Below are positions 10,216 to 18,596 of a stretch of 45,142 bases of DNA, piece by piece. The stretch spans positions 1 through 45,142 of the forward strand of contig CASFOK010000006.1 of NCBI GenBank assembly GCA_949296475.1. Direction: 5' to 3'. Below the pieces are notes generated by a model. It had not been told where the DNA came from. It made no database searches and saw only the letters and a list, made by a program, of their open reading frames with translations. The DNA comes from an uncultured Pseudomonadota bacterium (GTDB lineage: Bacteria > Pseudomonadota > Alphaproteobacteria > Rs-D84). Both the position numbers and the translations under genes were made by a program. Positions within the stretch are counted from its first letter, which is position 1; each line of letters starts with the position of its first letter.

Positions 10216-10926
10216 ATGCAATTAACAGGTCCAAAAATCTTAGAAATTATGAACAAACCAAATTATATGAACCCGGAATCAAAACCCGACATAATAATTA
10301 AACCATTTAACCGTAAATGCCTTGGCAGTAATAGTTATGACCTGCATCTGGCTGATACGCTTAAGGTCTATAAGCATACTTTACCCAAGGGTATGAAGCC
10401 TGCAATTCAATACAAAGGTAACCGCAGTAATCACAGCATGATGGACTGGTTTGAATCATACGTATATTATGTTGACTATATTTTATGTCATCAAAACTAT
10501 GACGCAATAAACCCACAATTTTTAATAGACCCATGCGAAGATGAATCTCATGAAACAATTGATATAAAAATTCCTAAAACAGGACTTATTTTATCGCCAA
10601 TGATTGGATATCTGGGATCAACCGTTGAATACACAGAAACAAGAAATTTGTTCCCTTATATAGACGGCAAATCATCTATTGGACGCAACTTTATATTAAA
10701 CCACCACACTGCTGGACGCGGTGACGACGGCTTTTGCGGGACATGGACGCTGGAAATTAAAACCCTGTACCCAACAGTCGTTTATCCGAACATGCGCATC
10801 GGTCAAATATATTACGAAACGTTTTTGGGCGCAAGAAAACCATACGACAAAAACAAGGCAAGCCATTATAACGGTCAAATTGGACCAACAGCGGCGGCCA
10901 AAATACAAATTGAAAAGATACGATAA
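10216..10926 (+). CDS. dcd: dCTP deaminase family protein, long form
   Basis: A 236-residue trimeric-dUTPase-fold enzyme expected to deaminate dCTP to dUTP. Recognisable motifs: GSNSYDLHLADTLKVY, DGKSSIGR (arginine of the active site), HHTAGRGDDGFCGTWTLEI (with the catalytic-type glutamate) and MRIGQIYYETF. Compared with the roughly 190-residue classic Dcd there is an extra segment of about 40 residues around 68-110, rich in aromatic residues. A bifunctional dCTP deaminase/dUTPase is possible. GGAG lies before the ATG; the gene is alone and ends at a shared terminator. Confidence 0.85.
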   Translation: MQLTGPKILEIMNKPNYMNPESKPDIIIKPFNRKCLGSNSYDLHLADTLKVYKHTLPKGMKPAIQYKGNRSNHSMMDWFESYVYYVDYILCHQNYDAINPQFLIDPCEDESHETIDIKIPKTGLILSPMIGYLGSTVEYTETRNLFPYIDGKSSIGRNFILNHHTAGRGDDGFCGTWTLEIKTLYPTVVYPNMRIGQIYYETFLGARKPYDKNKASHYNGQIGPTAAAKIQIEKIR

Positions 10927-10953
10927 AAAAACCGGTTTTACACCGGTTTTTTA
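10925..10953. terminator. Bidirectional terminator between dcd and bamD
   Basis: Stem AACCGGT/ACCGGTT (10930-10936 with 10942-10948) is flanked by A-runs and T-runs, so it works on both strands for two convergent genes. It overlaps the last codons of bamD. Confidence 0.85.
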
Positions 10954-11706
10954 TTTCTTTACTTCCCCAAATTCCGAAGATTTTTTAGACAATTTCTTCG
11001 TCCACTCGTTATCTGGGAAATTTAACTTTAACATTTCGGCATATCCCGTGGCCTGTTCTGTCAGACCAATGGCTGTATAACACTCGGTCAGCCTAAACAA
11101 CGCTTCGGGCGTCATAACAGTTTCTTGGGCACCAGAGACAACAGACTGCAACTTAGATATCGCACTGGGCCAATTTTCTTTCTGCATATCAGAACGCGCT
11201 GAATACATTATCTTGCCTGCTATATAGTTTTTCAAAATGACTATTTTATTTTCTGCGTTCTTGGCATATTTGGACCGTGGGAATCTTTCAACCAATTGTT
11301 CAAACTGTTGCAAAGCGTACGCAGACATACCTGGTTCACGACGAACGTCACTTACCTGACGATAATAGCACATTCCGCGCAAGTATAATATATAAGGAAC
11401 ATCTTTGTGCCCTGGATGAAAACGCATAAACCTGTCTGCCGTTAACAAAGCCCCTGCAAAATCGTCGTCCATATATTGCGAATACGCCGCCATAACCAAC
11501 GCATCTGCCGCCCATGGACTGGAAGGATATTGACTTTCAGCCTTCAAGAACTCGGCAGCGGCGGTTTCATAATCCTCGTCATTGAATTCCGCATATGCGG
11601 TTTCATATATTTCTTTTAACGGTTTATCTGGTTCTATATCTTTGTCACTGCCAGCGCAACCCGCTAAAACAGCAACGACACCAAATGCGATAAATAATTT
11701 TTTCAT
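10951..11706 (-). CDS. bamD: Outer membrane assembly lipoprotein BamD
   Basis: A 251-residue lipoprotein component of the BAM complex, acting on the inner face of the outer membrane. The lipobox LAGC is at residues 14-17 after MKKLFIAFGVVAV. The mature part is TPR-like helix pairs: EIYETAYAEFNDEDYETAAAEF, QYPSSPWAADALVMAAYSQY, FHPGHKDVPYILYLRGMCYY, RFPRSKYAKNAENKI, all typical of BamD/YfiO. AGGAA precedes the ATG. It is monocistronic here and fits the large number of beta-barrel proteins in the window. Confidence 0.92.
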   Translation of the reverse strand: MKKLFIAFGVVAVLAGCAGSDKDIEPDKPLKEIYETAYAEFNDEDYETAAAEFLKAESQYPSSPWAADALVMAAYSQYMDDDFAGALLTADRFMRFHPGHKDVPYILYLRGMCYYRQVSDVRREPGMSAYALQQFEQLVERFPRSKYAKNAENKIVILKNYIAGKIMYSARSDMQKENWPSAISKLQSVVSGAQETVMTPEALFRLTECYTAIGLTEQATGYAEMLKLNFPDNEWTKKLSKKSSEFGEVKK

Positions 11707-11722
11707 AGTTTTTATTCCTGCC

Positions 11723-11752
11723 TTGATTTTATGTCTTGAACATGAGTATAAT
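11723..11752 (+). promoter_or_regulatory. murJ promoter, probably leaderless transcript
   Basis: TTGATT (11723-11728), 18-bp spacer, TATAAT (11747-11752). The ATG at 11760 lies 7 bp after the -10, at the expected start of transcription, and no Shine-Dalgarno sequence intervenes. Confidence 0.65.
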
Positions 11753-11759
11753 CTAAACT

Positions 11760-13229
11760 ATGAAACTAGGCAAACATATTTTCGGGGTTGGTGCAATGAC
11801 CGGCATAAGTCGCGTATTCGGTTTTATCCGCGACATGCTGATTGCACGGGTATTAGGCGCAGGACGCCTGTCTGACATATTCTTGGCCGCGTTTAAGTTA
11901 CCTAACCTATTTCGTGACTTGCTGGGCGAAGGGGCACTGTCTGCCATATTCATTCCTATGTACACAGACTTAAAGAAAGACGACTATTTTGCCAAAAACG
12001 TTTTTTCCTGGTTAATGACGATACTCTTGGGAATAACCGTTGTGTTTGAAATCTTAATGCCAATAGTCGTATGGATTCTGGCCCCCGGATTTTCAGAAGA
12101 CCCAGGAAAGATGGAATTAACCGTACTTATTTCCAGAATAATGTTCTTTTACGTAATATTCGTTTGTGGCGCGGCATTCCTATCCGCAATACTAAACGCC
12201 TTTTCACGTTTCTTGTTGGCGGCTTTTATGCCTGTGCTGTTAAACATAATGTTAATTGGCGCACTTTTGTTGTCTGCCTTCTTCGCATCAGACACCATTT
12301 TGTACATTATGGCTTTCACAGTGGTATTGTCCGGCATTATACAATTTGCTGTCTTGTGGAATAGAATTAGAAAAAAACATTTCGGACTATATTTAATTAA
12401 ACCTACATGGACGCCCGGAATTAAAAGTTTATTCAAAAGACTGGGAATAAGCATCGTCGGCAACGGTTTTTATCAAATAACCATAATCATAGGAACCTTG
12501 GTCGCCAGTTTCCAAAGCGGCGCTGTTTCTTGGCTTTATTATTCGGACCGCATTGTACAACTACCTTTTGCAATGATTGGCTTGGCCGTCGGAACGGTTT
12601 TAATGTCTTCTATCTCTAATGCGCTGGCGGAAAAAAATATGCGCAGCGTATATATCCAGCAAAATTCTTCCATGCGTAAGTCTATGATGTTAATTATGCC
12701 TTGTCTTGTCGGGCTGTTCGTACTTGCCGAACCGATTATAAAATATTTGTTTGAATACGGTGCATGGACTCCTCAATCCACACATGCGGTGGCAGTGGCG
12801 ATAATGATTCAAGTGCTTGTATTGCCGGCAATGATGATAAGTCAGATTTATAGCAAAACCTTATATGCCAGCCAAGATGTCAGAACGCCCGTAAAAACCA
12901 GCATTATTTCACTGGGGGCGGCATCAGTTATATATTTAGTGCTGTTCCCTTTTGTCGGCTATCTGGCAATTCCTATTGGCGTTGTAATCAGCGGTTATTT
13001 AAAAAATTACTTGCTGGGGCGTGCATGCAGGCAGCGTGAATTATTTCACCTGAACAAAGGTACCTTGAAGTCTATCTTTGCCTTTTTACTGCTTTCTGTA
13101 CTAATGGGCGCACTGTTATGGCAAGTAAATATTTCTAGCATATGGGTCTTGTTCATTTCCATTGCGATGTTCGGCGTCATATATCTTCCGTTGGCTTACA
13201 TTATTGATAAAAAAATATCATCAAAATAA
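11760..13229 (+). CDS. murJ: Lipid II flippase MurJ
   Basis: A 489-residue polytopic inner-membrane protein of the MOP superfamily that flips lipid II to the periplasm for peptidoglycan synthesis. The N terminus has the family signature: GAMTGISRVFGFIRDMLIARVLGAG, then DIFLAAFKLPNLFRDLLGEGALSAIFIP. About 13-14 hydrophobic helices follow; YYSDRIVQLPFAMIGLAVGTVLMSSIS is also characteristic. Length is typical. It has its own promoter abutting the ATG and diverges from bamD. Confidence 0.96.
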   Translation: MKLGKHIFGVGAMTGISRVFGFIRDMLIARVLGAGRLSDIFLAAFKLPNLFRDLLGEGALSAIFIPMYTDLKKDDYFAKNVFSWLMTILLGITVVFEILMPIVVWILAPGFSEDPGKMELTVLISRIMFFYVIFVCGAAFLSAILNAFSRFLLAAFMPVLLNIMLIGALLLSAFFASDTILYIMAFTVVLSGIIQFAVLWNRIRKKHFGLYLIKPTWTPGIKSLFKRLGISIVGNGFYQITIIIGTLVASFQSGAVSWLYYSDRIVQLPFAMIGLAVGTVLMSSISNALAEKNMRSVYIQQNSSMRKSMMLIMPCLVGLFVLAEPIIKYLFEYGAWTPQSTHAVAVAIMIQVLVLPAMMISQIYSKTLYASQDVRTPVKTSIISLGAASVIYLVLFPFVGYLAIPIGVVISGYLKNYLLGRACRQRELFHLNKGTLKSIFAFLLLSVLMGALLWQVNISSIWVLFISIAMFGVIYLPLAYIIDKKISSK

Positions 13230-13231
13230 AG

Positions 13232-13260
13232 TTGAAAACAGACTTTTTATATGATATTAT
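13232..13260 (+). promoter_or_regulatory. Promoter of the RlpA-type gene
   Basis: TTGAAA (13232-13237), 17-bp spacer, TATTAT (13255-13260) with an extended TGA element. AAGGAG precedes the ATG at 13288. Confidence 0.7.
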
Positions 13261-13287
13261 TTAAAACAAGAATGTAAGGAGTCCCAA

Positions 13288-14202
13288 ATGAAAAAAATCG
13301 TTTCATTAGCAGTATTGACCGGTATCATTGCCGGTTGTAGCGACCTAAGTTCTACGGATACCAGCGCGGTAAACGGCTATGGTTCCGACGGCTTTGGCGA
13401 AGAAGTTCTTGTCACAACAGACAGCACAGGCACAAACGCGTCGTTAAACGATGCATATCTGCTGGCACCGGCACCGAAATACTATGTCGGCACCGCTTAT
13501 AAAGTAGAAGATGTTCAATACATCCCTGTTGAAGATTTAACATATAATCAAACCGGCGTTGCGGGAATAATACCATCTGAATTAAACGGCACAAAAACAA
13601 GCAACGGTGAAATATTTGATGTAAACCAAATGGTTGCAACAAGTAAAACCTTGCCACTGCCAACGATTGCACGCGTAACCAACCTTGATAACGGTCAGGC
13701 TGTTACAGTACGTGTAAACAACCGCGGTCCTTTTGTAAACACACGTATTATGGACCTGTCACCTGCAGCGGCACAAAAAATCGGCATGAACGGTCAGGCA
13801 AAAGTTCAAATCCAAGTATTAGCAAATGAATCTATGGCTGTTAAAAACGCAACGCTTGGCACAAGCGCACAACCACAACAAACTGTAACAGCACAACCTG
13901 TACAAACGGTTGAAACAACAACAGTTGTAACAACTACACAGACGCCTGTTGCAACAACTGGGGGCGATTACAGTGTACAAGTTGCCGCGTTCTATGCTCA
14001 AGATAGTGCAAATGCATTGGCAGCAAAAATGCGCGCTTATGGAAATGCGGTTGTCGTTGAAGAAGGCGACATGTACAAAGTTCGCATTATTGACTTGGAT
14101 GCAGCACAAGCACGTAGCGTAATTGATTCTTTACGCGCAAACGAAGGTATGGCACCAGGCTTGTTGCAAAACGGTCGTTGGATAAACGCCGACAGTATTT
14201 AA
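13288..14202 (+). CDS. rlpA: RlpA-like septal lytic transglycosylase lipoprotein with SPOR domain
   Basis: A 304-residue lipoprotein; lipobox region IIAGC ends at residue 17. The double-psi beta-barrel domain at about 90-170 has KTSNGEIFD and NRGPFVNTRIMDLS, which carry the Glu and Asp matching the catalytic pair of Pseudomonas RlpA. A Gln/Thr/Val-rich linker (200-225) leads to a SPOR domain (about 228-300; YSVQVAAFYAQDSANAL), which binds denuded septal glycan. One oddity: the segment before KTSNG replaces the usual ASWYG-type motif. It probably acts in cell separation. Terminator follows immediately. Confidence 0.88.
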   Translation: MKKIVSLAVLTGIIAGCSDLSSTDTSAVNGYGSDGFGEEVLVTTDSTGTNASLNDAYLLAPAPKYYVGTAYKVEDVQYIPVEDLTYNQTGVAGIIPSELNGTKTSNGEIFDVNQMVATSKTLPLPTIARVTNLDNGQAVTVRVNNRGPFVNTRIMDLSPAAAQKIGMNGQAKVQIQVLANESMAVKNATLGTSAQPQQTVTAQPVQTVETTTVVTTTQTPVATTGGDYSVQVAAFYAQDSANALAAKMRAYGNAVVVEEGDMYKVRIIDLDAAQARSVIDSLRANEGMAPGLLQNGRWINADSI

Positions 14203-14230
14203 AAAAACGCCCTGCGGGGCGTTTTTTTTA
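14202..14230 (+). terminator. Terminator of the RlpA-type gene
   Basis: Stem ACGCCC/GGGCGT with loop TGCG, extended by A/T pairs and followed by eight T. Confidence 0.9.
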
Positions 14231-14258
14231 CTCTTATTGCTTTTTTGTTTTTTGATTT

Positions 14259-14264
14259 TATAAT
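14259..14264 (+). promoter_or_regulatory. -10 box just before the Smr gene
   Basis: TATAAT ends 9 bp before the ATG at 14274 and no Shine-Dalgarno is present, suggesting a nearly leaderless mRNA. No clear -35 was found. Confidence 0.5.
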
Positions 14265-14273
14265 TCTTCTGTT

Positions 14274-14645
14274 ATGAAAAAACTATCCGACGCAGACATT
14301 AACGATATGGCAAACGCCGTCTTTAAACCTGATACAAATGTTGCCAAACAGGTAAGATCTGAATTACGCCTATCAACAAGACTTACACAAACAAAACCCG
14401 CACAATATACAGAACGCGCCGTTCTAGATTTACATCAATATACCCAAGAACAAGCATGGGACGCCATTAATAACCTAATCCACAGCGGTATACGTAATGC
14501 AACAATAATCACTGGGGCCAGCGGTATTTTAAAAATAAAGTTTCAACAATGGGTCAAAGACAGCATTATATCTGCGTATTTCATATCTGTAACCCCCATT
14601 AACAATGGCAGTTTTTGTGTAAGACTAAAAAAGCCCGCTGATTAA
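14274..14645 (+). CDS. Smr-domain protein
   Basis: A 123-residue protein with an Smr (MutS-related) domain from about residue 45. The LDLH motif (AVLDLHQYTQEQAWDAINNLI) and the turn IITGASGILK replace the usual GKG..G, so the second signature is weakened; the end SFCVRLKK is family-like. Smr domains often have nuclease or nucleic-acid-binding activity, but the substrate here cannot be told. Its TAA overlaps the opposing peptidase stop in a shared TTAA. Confidence 0.75.
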   Translation: MKKLSDADINDMANAVFKPDTNVAKQVRSELRLSTRLTQTKPAQYTERAVLDLHQYTQEQAWDAINNLIHSGIRNATIITGASGILKIKFQQWVKDSIISAYFISVTPINNGSFCVRLKKPAD

Positions 14646-15481
14646 TTCCGTCCCAGCCATTGCATAGGATCAATATATTTATCATTATACTTAATAGAAT
14701 AATGTAAATGTGGCCCCGTAGACCTACCCGTATTGCCGGTTTTTGCAATTTCACAACCCGCAAATACATTTTCACCCTGTTTAACCAATTGCTGACTTAA
14801 ATGACAATAAATAGTTTTATATCCACTTGGGTGACGAATTCTTATACCATTGCCACAAGAGGTGTCCGTCCACACACGCTCTACCACCCCATCCGCAGGC
14901 GTAAAAACAGATGTTCCGGCAGGCACCCCAAAATCTATACCATAATGCATGCCAGCAGGTTTTTTTCTATAACCATAGGGAGATGTGATACGAGGTTTGC
15001 CTTTTAAAGGCTCACCCACGGGTTCCTTTTGACCGGCTGGTATATCCGTTTTTACAGGGAAACATCTTGGCCTATAATTAACAACTACGTTAGGTTGCGT
15101 TGTTTCTGGCTGTTGCGTTGATGTTTCGGGCTGTTTAGTTTGAACGTCTTCGGTTTGTTTGACAAAGCCACCGTCTTCGCTGGTCTGATAACCTAAATCA
15201 TACATATGCTGGCTGGCATCTTTTGTATTTTGCTCTGACCGTTGTATATCCTCTGCCAGCGTAATCCCATAATATGCACATCCTGATATACAGCGTCCGC
15301 TGGCATCATACGTGGATTCTAGGACTTCCAAACCATCTGACAATAACTCAACACGTTGAACAAACGTTAAATCCGCCGCAGTCTTTGGAAAAGATTGCGC
15401 CTGCAACAAACTGGAGCCATCTGCATAGCGCGCATAACATACAGATATCAATGCTAATAATATACCGCTTGGATACTTCAT
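14642..15481 (-). CDS. Secreted M23 family peptidase (LytM-type)
   Basis: A 279-residue protein with signal peptide (MKYPSGILLALISVCYARYADG). Residues about 30-125 are unrecognised with a Gln/Thr/Pro-rich linker (TSTQQPETTQPN). The C-terminal M23 domain (about 160-275) has GMHYGIDFGVPAG (zinc His and Asp) and STGPHLHYSI (HxH), so all ligands are present. It probably cleaves or regulates cleavage of peptidoglycan cross-links in the periplasm. A TATAAT with extended TGC lies 10 bp before the ATG. Confidence 0.9.
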   Translation of the reverse strand: MKYPSGILLALISVCYARYADGSSLLQAQSFPKTAADLTFVQRVELLSDGLEVLESTYDASGRCISGCAYYGITLAEDIQRSEQNTKDASQHMYDLGYQTSEDGGFVKQTEDVQTKQPETSTQQPETTQPNVVVNYRPRCFPVKTDIPAGQKEPVGEPLKGKPRITSPYGYRKKPAGMHYGIDFGVPAGTSVFTPADGVVERVWTDTSCGNGIRIRHPSGYKTIYCHLSQQLVKQGENVFAGCEIAKTGNTGRSTGPHLHYSIKYNDKYIDPMQWLGRN

Positions 15482-15491
15482 AATAATTTAT

Positions 15492-15497
15492 ATTATA
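15492..15497 (-). promoter_or_regulatory. Extended -10 box of the M23 gene
   Basis: Minus strand reads TGCTATAAT, ending 10 bp before the ATG at 15481, without a Shine-Dalgarno sequence. The transcript would be almost leaderless. Confidence 0.55.
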
Positions 15498-15514
15498 GCA
15501 TATTTAATGCCAAA

Positions 15515-16663
15515 TTAAAAAATTATCTTCAGATTTAATTTTCCCGTATGCGCAATATATTCAGAACGCAAGTCCAAATTATATGATATACCAGCAGAAA
15601 ATGACGTTGCATATACGTTTATCCCCAGTCCTCCGTTAAATGCAGCCCGATGCGGAATTTCTATGGGAATGTCATAAACACTGTAATCAATTAACTGAAC
15701 CGATATATTATCCGTACCGTTGCTGATAAAATCATAACTGCCACCCATGTGCATGTCTGGACGAATAATAAAATCACTGCCCTTGAAATCAAAGCCGACT
15801 TTAACGCCTGCGAACCCAGTTAAAAAGTTATACCACCAATCGTCAAATTCTTGGGACGCATTATCAACATATTTATCTGAATATGTATATAAATATTTAA
15901 CGCCAACTTGCGGGATTAAAGAAATGCGCCCACGATACATTAAAAAGCCGGTATTTACCTGCCCTGCAACAAAATCCGTGTCATAAGCACTGTTATCGGG
16001 CATCCCAGCAATTGTCTTGTCCATATTCCAACTGGTATGACCGCCGTTTAATCCGACGTTAACAAAGAAACCACTGTCCGCGACATATTCTGTAAACATT
16101 GTAATGCTGTTACTGGTGGCATCTGCATAGACCTTTGTATCTTGCGTATCTGTCATGCTGCGCGTATAAGACACCCCCAGCTGCCAACCGTTTGATATAA
16201 AACCTTTGGCGCTGATATAAAAACCGGTATTTCGCGTATCAAAAGAACCGTTATTATCCGAGTCAAATTCTGCAAAAGACCCAAAAACCTGACCGTCAAT
16301 GCTTATCGTCTGATTTTGCACGTTGCAATTCATCAAATTCTTGACGCACTGATTTCTACGCGCCATTATTGGCGAGTCTATAACAGAAAACGCCTGTGAC
16401 ACATGGTGGTTGATTTCAAACAAACCTATTGCACTGGTATTAAAGGCCAAAATAGAAATCGCATCCGATAACGCCAACGTGTTCGTGGTCTGTACATCAC
16501 GAATATACGCGGCGATTTCACCACCAACGCCAAGGTTTGCCAGCAAATTCTGCCACGCAGACGCCGCCTCTACTAAATAATCCGCCGGATATAAATTCTG
16601 TGCTTTTACTGCGCTTGGACAAACGCATAAACCTGTACAAAATATATATAAAATATTTTTCAT
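15515..16663 (-). CDS. Outer-membrane beta-barrel protein (autotransporter-like barrel)
   Basis: A 382-residue exported protein, signal peptide MKNILYIFCTGLCVCPSAVKA. Residues 25-125 are a soluble, partly helical region with two closely spaced Cys (NQCVKNLMNCN). From about 125 on, alternating hydrophobic strands (GFYISAKGFISNGWQLGVSYT, FFVNVGLNGGHTSW, GRISLIPQVGVKYLYTYS, FAGVKVGFDFKG) and a C-terminal phenylalanine (LNLKIIF) indicate a roughly 10-12 strand barrel. Function is unknown. It ends 34 bp before the M23 gene start and is transcribed the same way, so the two could be co-transcribed. Confidence 0.75.
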   Translation of the reverse strand: MKNILYIFCTGLCVCPSAVKAQNLYPADYLVEAASAWQNLLANLGVGGEIAAYIRDVQTTNTLALSDAISILAFNTSAIGLFEINHHVSQAFSVIDSPIMARRNQCVKNLMNCNVQNQTISIDGQVFGSFAEFDSDNNGSFDTRNTGFYISAKGFISNGWQLGVSYTRSMTDTQDTKVYADATSNSITMFTEYVADSGFFVNVGLNGGHTSWNMDKTIAGMPDNSAYDTDFVAGQVNTGFLMYRGRISLIPQVGVKYLYTYSDKYVDNASQEFDDWWYNFLTGFAGVKVGFDFKGSDFIIRPDMHMGGSYDFISNGTDNISVQLIDYSVYDIPIEIPHRAAFNGGLGINVYATSFSAGISYNLDLRSEYIAHTGKLNLKIIF

Positions 16664-16728
16664 GACTTGCCTTGTTTTTTATTTATAATAGAAAGCAAAG
16701 CAACAATTTTTAACAGGAACCATTTACT

Positions 16729-17658
16729 ATGAAACAAGTCAAAACCGTATACGACCACATTCGCAGCAACAATATTAAAACGACTATTTTAGTCATCTTA
16801 TTTCCGCTGATATTCATCGCACTAATATTTTTATTTACTTGGATTGTTGTGCCCGCTGAACAAGCATTAGAGACAACGATTCAAGTAGCAATACCTACTT
16901 TCATCGCTTGTGCTGTATGGTTATTGATATCTTGGGCATTTGGGGATTCAATGATGTTAAATTCCGCACACGCACACGAAATACACGACGACGACCCAAA
17001 GAATCGCGAAATCTTTCGCGCCGTTGAAAACGTATCTATCGCAGCCGGTTTGCCCTGTCCGAAAGTTTATATCATAGACGACGATTCAATGAACGCCTTT
17101 GCAACGGGACGCAGTCCAAAAGACGCTTCTGTTGCGCTGACACGCGGTATAATAAAAAAATTGGACCGACTGGAACTGGAAGGCGTCATCGCACACGAAA
17201 TGGCGCATATAGGTAACCGAGACATCAGATTAGATATGTTACTTATAACCGGCGTCGGTGTAACTGTATTTGCGGCCGATATGATTTTACGTATGGCGCT
17301 ATACGGTAACAACGACCGCGACGATAATAAAAATAGCGCTGCCATTTTATTAATGGTATGGCTGGCGTTTATGGTATTTAATTGGATTGTCACCCCGATA
17401 CTACGCATGGCAATATCCAGAAATCGCGAATACGCCGCCGACGCAACTGGCGCACATATCACAAGAAACCCAAAAGCCTTGGCGTCTGCCCTGCGCAAAA
17501 TCACGACTGATTCACGCGTAGAATGCCTGGATAAAGTAAAATCTATGTCTGCGGTTTGTATTGCGTATCCCGGCGGCCCCCGCGAATTCATCAGTTCTCT
17601 GATGGCGACGCACCCACCAGTAGAAGAAAGAATTAAAAGATTGGAATCAATGGCTTAA
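16729..17658 (+). CDS. htpX: Membrane zinc metalloprotease HtpX
   Basis: A 309-residue M48 peptidase for membrane-protein quality control. Two N-terminal helices (20-40, 53-72), zinc motif HEMAH at 156-160, two more helices (about 175-195, 207-225) and the third ligand region SRNREYAADATGA (Glu). The C-terminal THPPVEERIKRLE is characteristic. AGGAA precedes the ATG. It functionally complements ftsH elsewhere in the window. Confidence 0.96.
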   Translation: MKQVKTVYDHIRSNNIKTTILVILFPLIFIALIFLFTWIVVPAEQALETTIQVAIPTFIACAVWLLISWAFGDSMMLNSAHAHEIHDDDPKNREIFRAVENVSIAAGLPCPKVYIIDDDSMNAFATGRSPKDASVALTRGIIKKLDRLELEGVIAHEMAHIGNRDIRLDMLLITGVGVTVFAADMILRMALYGNNDRDDNKNSAAILLMVWLAFMVFNWIVTPILRMAISRNREYAADATGAHITRNPKALASALRKITTDSRVECLDKVKSMSAVCIAYPGGPREFISSLMATHPPVEERIKRLESMA

Positions 17659-17673
17659 TAAGGGGTATATATC

Positions 17674-18264
17674 ATGGCAAACCTTCATTTTCATTATGGC
17701 GCTATGGGTTCATCAAAATCCGCGCGCCTGATAATAACTGCGTATAACTTTGTACGAAACAATACGCCAACCGAAGTTATAAAGCCGCAATTTGACTCCA
17801 GATTTTCATCAGACAAAATCGTTTCACGAATTGGCATAGAAACCCCCGCGTTATCTTTACAAAACCTGCATGGCTTTGTTCCAAAACCAGACACAAAAGT
17901 CGTATTGGTTGACGAAGTTCAGTTCTTTTCACCGGCTGACATAGATATTTTGGTAAACATTGCGGACGCCAAGAACATTATTGTTATGTGTTATGGTTTA
18001 ATGGTGGATAGTAACGAAACTTTATTTCCTGCGTCAAAGCGCTTGATAGAAGTTGGTGCAAAATTGCACTTTATGGAATCAAACTGTCAAATGCCTGGTT
18101 GTATGGAACTGGCGACGCATCACCTACGTTTTGACAAGAACGGCAATGTAGTTCGGGCGGGTGAACAATTTGAACTTGGCGACAGTAATTTCAAGTCAGT
18201 TTGTCGTCAGCATTTTAATATGATTTATCGCCAATCCGGAAAAGTTGAAAAAGGCAGCAGATAA
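17674..18264 (+). CDS. tdk: Thymidine kinase
   Basis: A 196-residue type II thymidine kinase, which phosphorylates thymidine in the salvage pathway. P-loop GAMGSSKSARL at 9-19, Walker B-like VVLVDEVQFF, and a zinc site made by CQMPGC plus CRQH near the C terminus. It follows htpX by 15 bp and is probably co-transcribed. Length is typical. Confidence 0.95.
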   Translation: MANLHFHYGAMGSSKSARLIITAYNFVRNNTPTEVIKPQFDSRFSSDKIVSRIGIETPALSLQNLHGFVPKPDTKVVLVDEVQFFSPADIDILVNIADAKNIIVMCYGLMVDSNETLFPASKRLIEVGAKLHFMESNCQMPGCMELATHHLRFDKNGNVVRAGEQFELGDSNFKSVCRQHFNMIYRQSGKVEKGSR

Positions 18265-18282
18265 AAAAAGCGATATTTTTAC

Positions 18283-18310
18283 TTGCAATCCGTATAAAAA
18301 CTTATAAAAT
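18283..18310 (+). promoter_or_regulatory. Promoter of tRNA-Arg
   Basis: TTGCAA (18283-18288), 16-bp spacer, TAAAAT (18305-18310), 11 bp before the tRNA. The layout matches that before tRNA-Gly. Confidence 0.6.
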
Positions 18311-18321
18311 ATAAGACCGTT

Positions 18322-18398
18322 GCGCCCATGGCTCAATTGGATAGAGCATTTGACTACGGATCAAAAGGTTGAGGGTTCGAATCCTTCTGGGCGCGCCA
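18322..18398 (+). tRNA. tRNA-Arg (anticodon ACG)
   Basis: Acceptor GCGCCCA/TGGGCGC, D-arm GGCTCAATTGGATAGAGC, anticodon stem TTTGA/TCAAA with loop CTACGGA (anticodon ACG, wobble A probably edited to inosine), T-arm GAGGGTTCGAATCCTTC, discriminator G and encoded CCA at 18396-18398. Its last 20 bases recur twice downstream. Confidence 0.97.
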
Positions 18399-18405
18399 GA
18401 AATTT

Positions 18406-18430
18406 AAACCGGCTGTATGCCGGTTTTAAT
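18406..18430 (+). terminator. Terminator of tRNA-Arg (repeat unit 1)
   Basis: Stem AAACCGGC/GCCGGTTT (18406-18413 with 18419-18426) followed by a T-rich stretch. Confidence 0.8.
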
Positions 18431-18571
18431 TTTGTTGCAAGCCCAAGGATTTGAACCCGACACAGAGGGTGCGACAATGAGTAGTTAAGCCAAGCTTTTG
18501 CGCAGGCGAAACGTTACGAATGCCCCGCAGGACACAGGCCGAGGGAATCCTTCTGGGCGCGCCAGAAATTC

Positions 18572-18596
18572 AAGCCGGCTGTATGCCGGCTTTAAT
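18572..18596 (+). terminator. Terminator hairpin of repeat unit 2
   Basis: The same stem as in unit 1 but with A-T changed to G-C on both arms (18574 G, 18590 C), a compensatory pair that preserves the hairpin. Confidence 0.75.

Noticed and set aside
17067-17591. 174-codon minus frame inside htpX
   Set aside because: Antisense to HtpX including its zinc motif; no independent evidence of coding.
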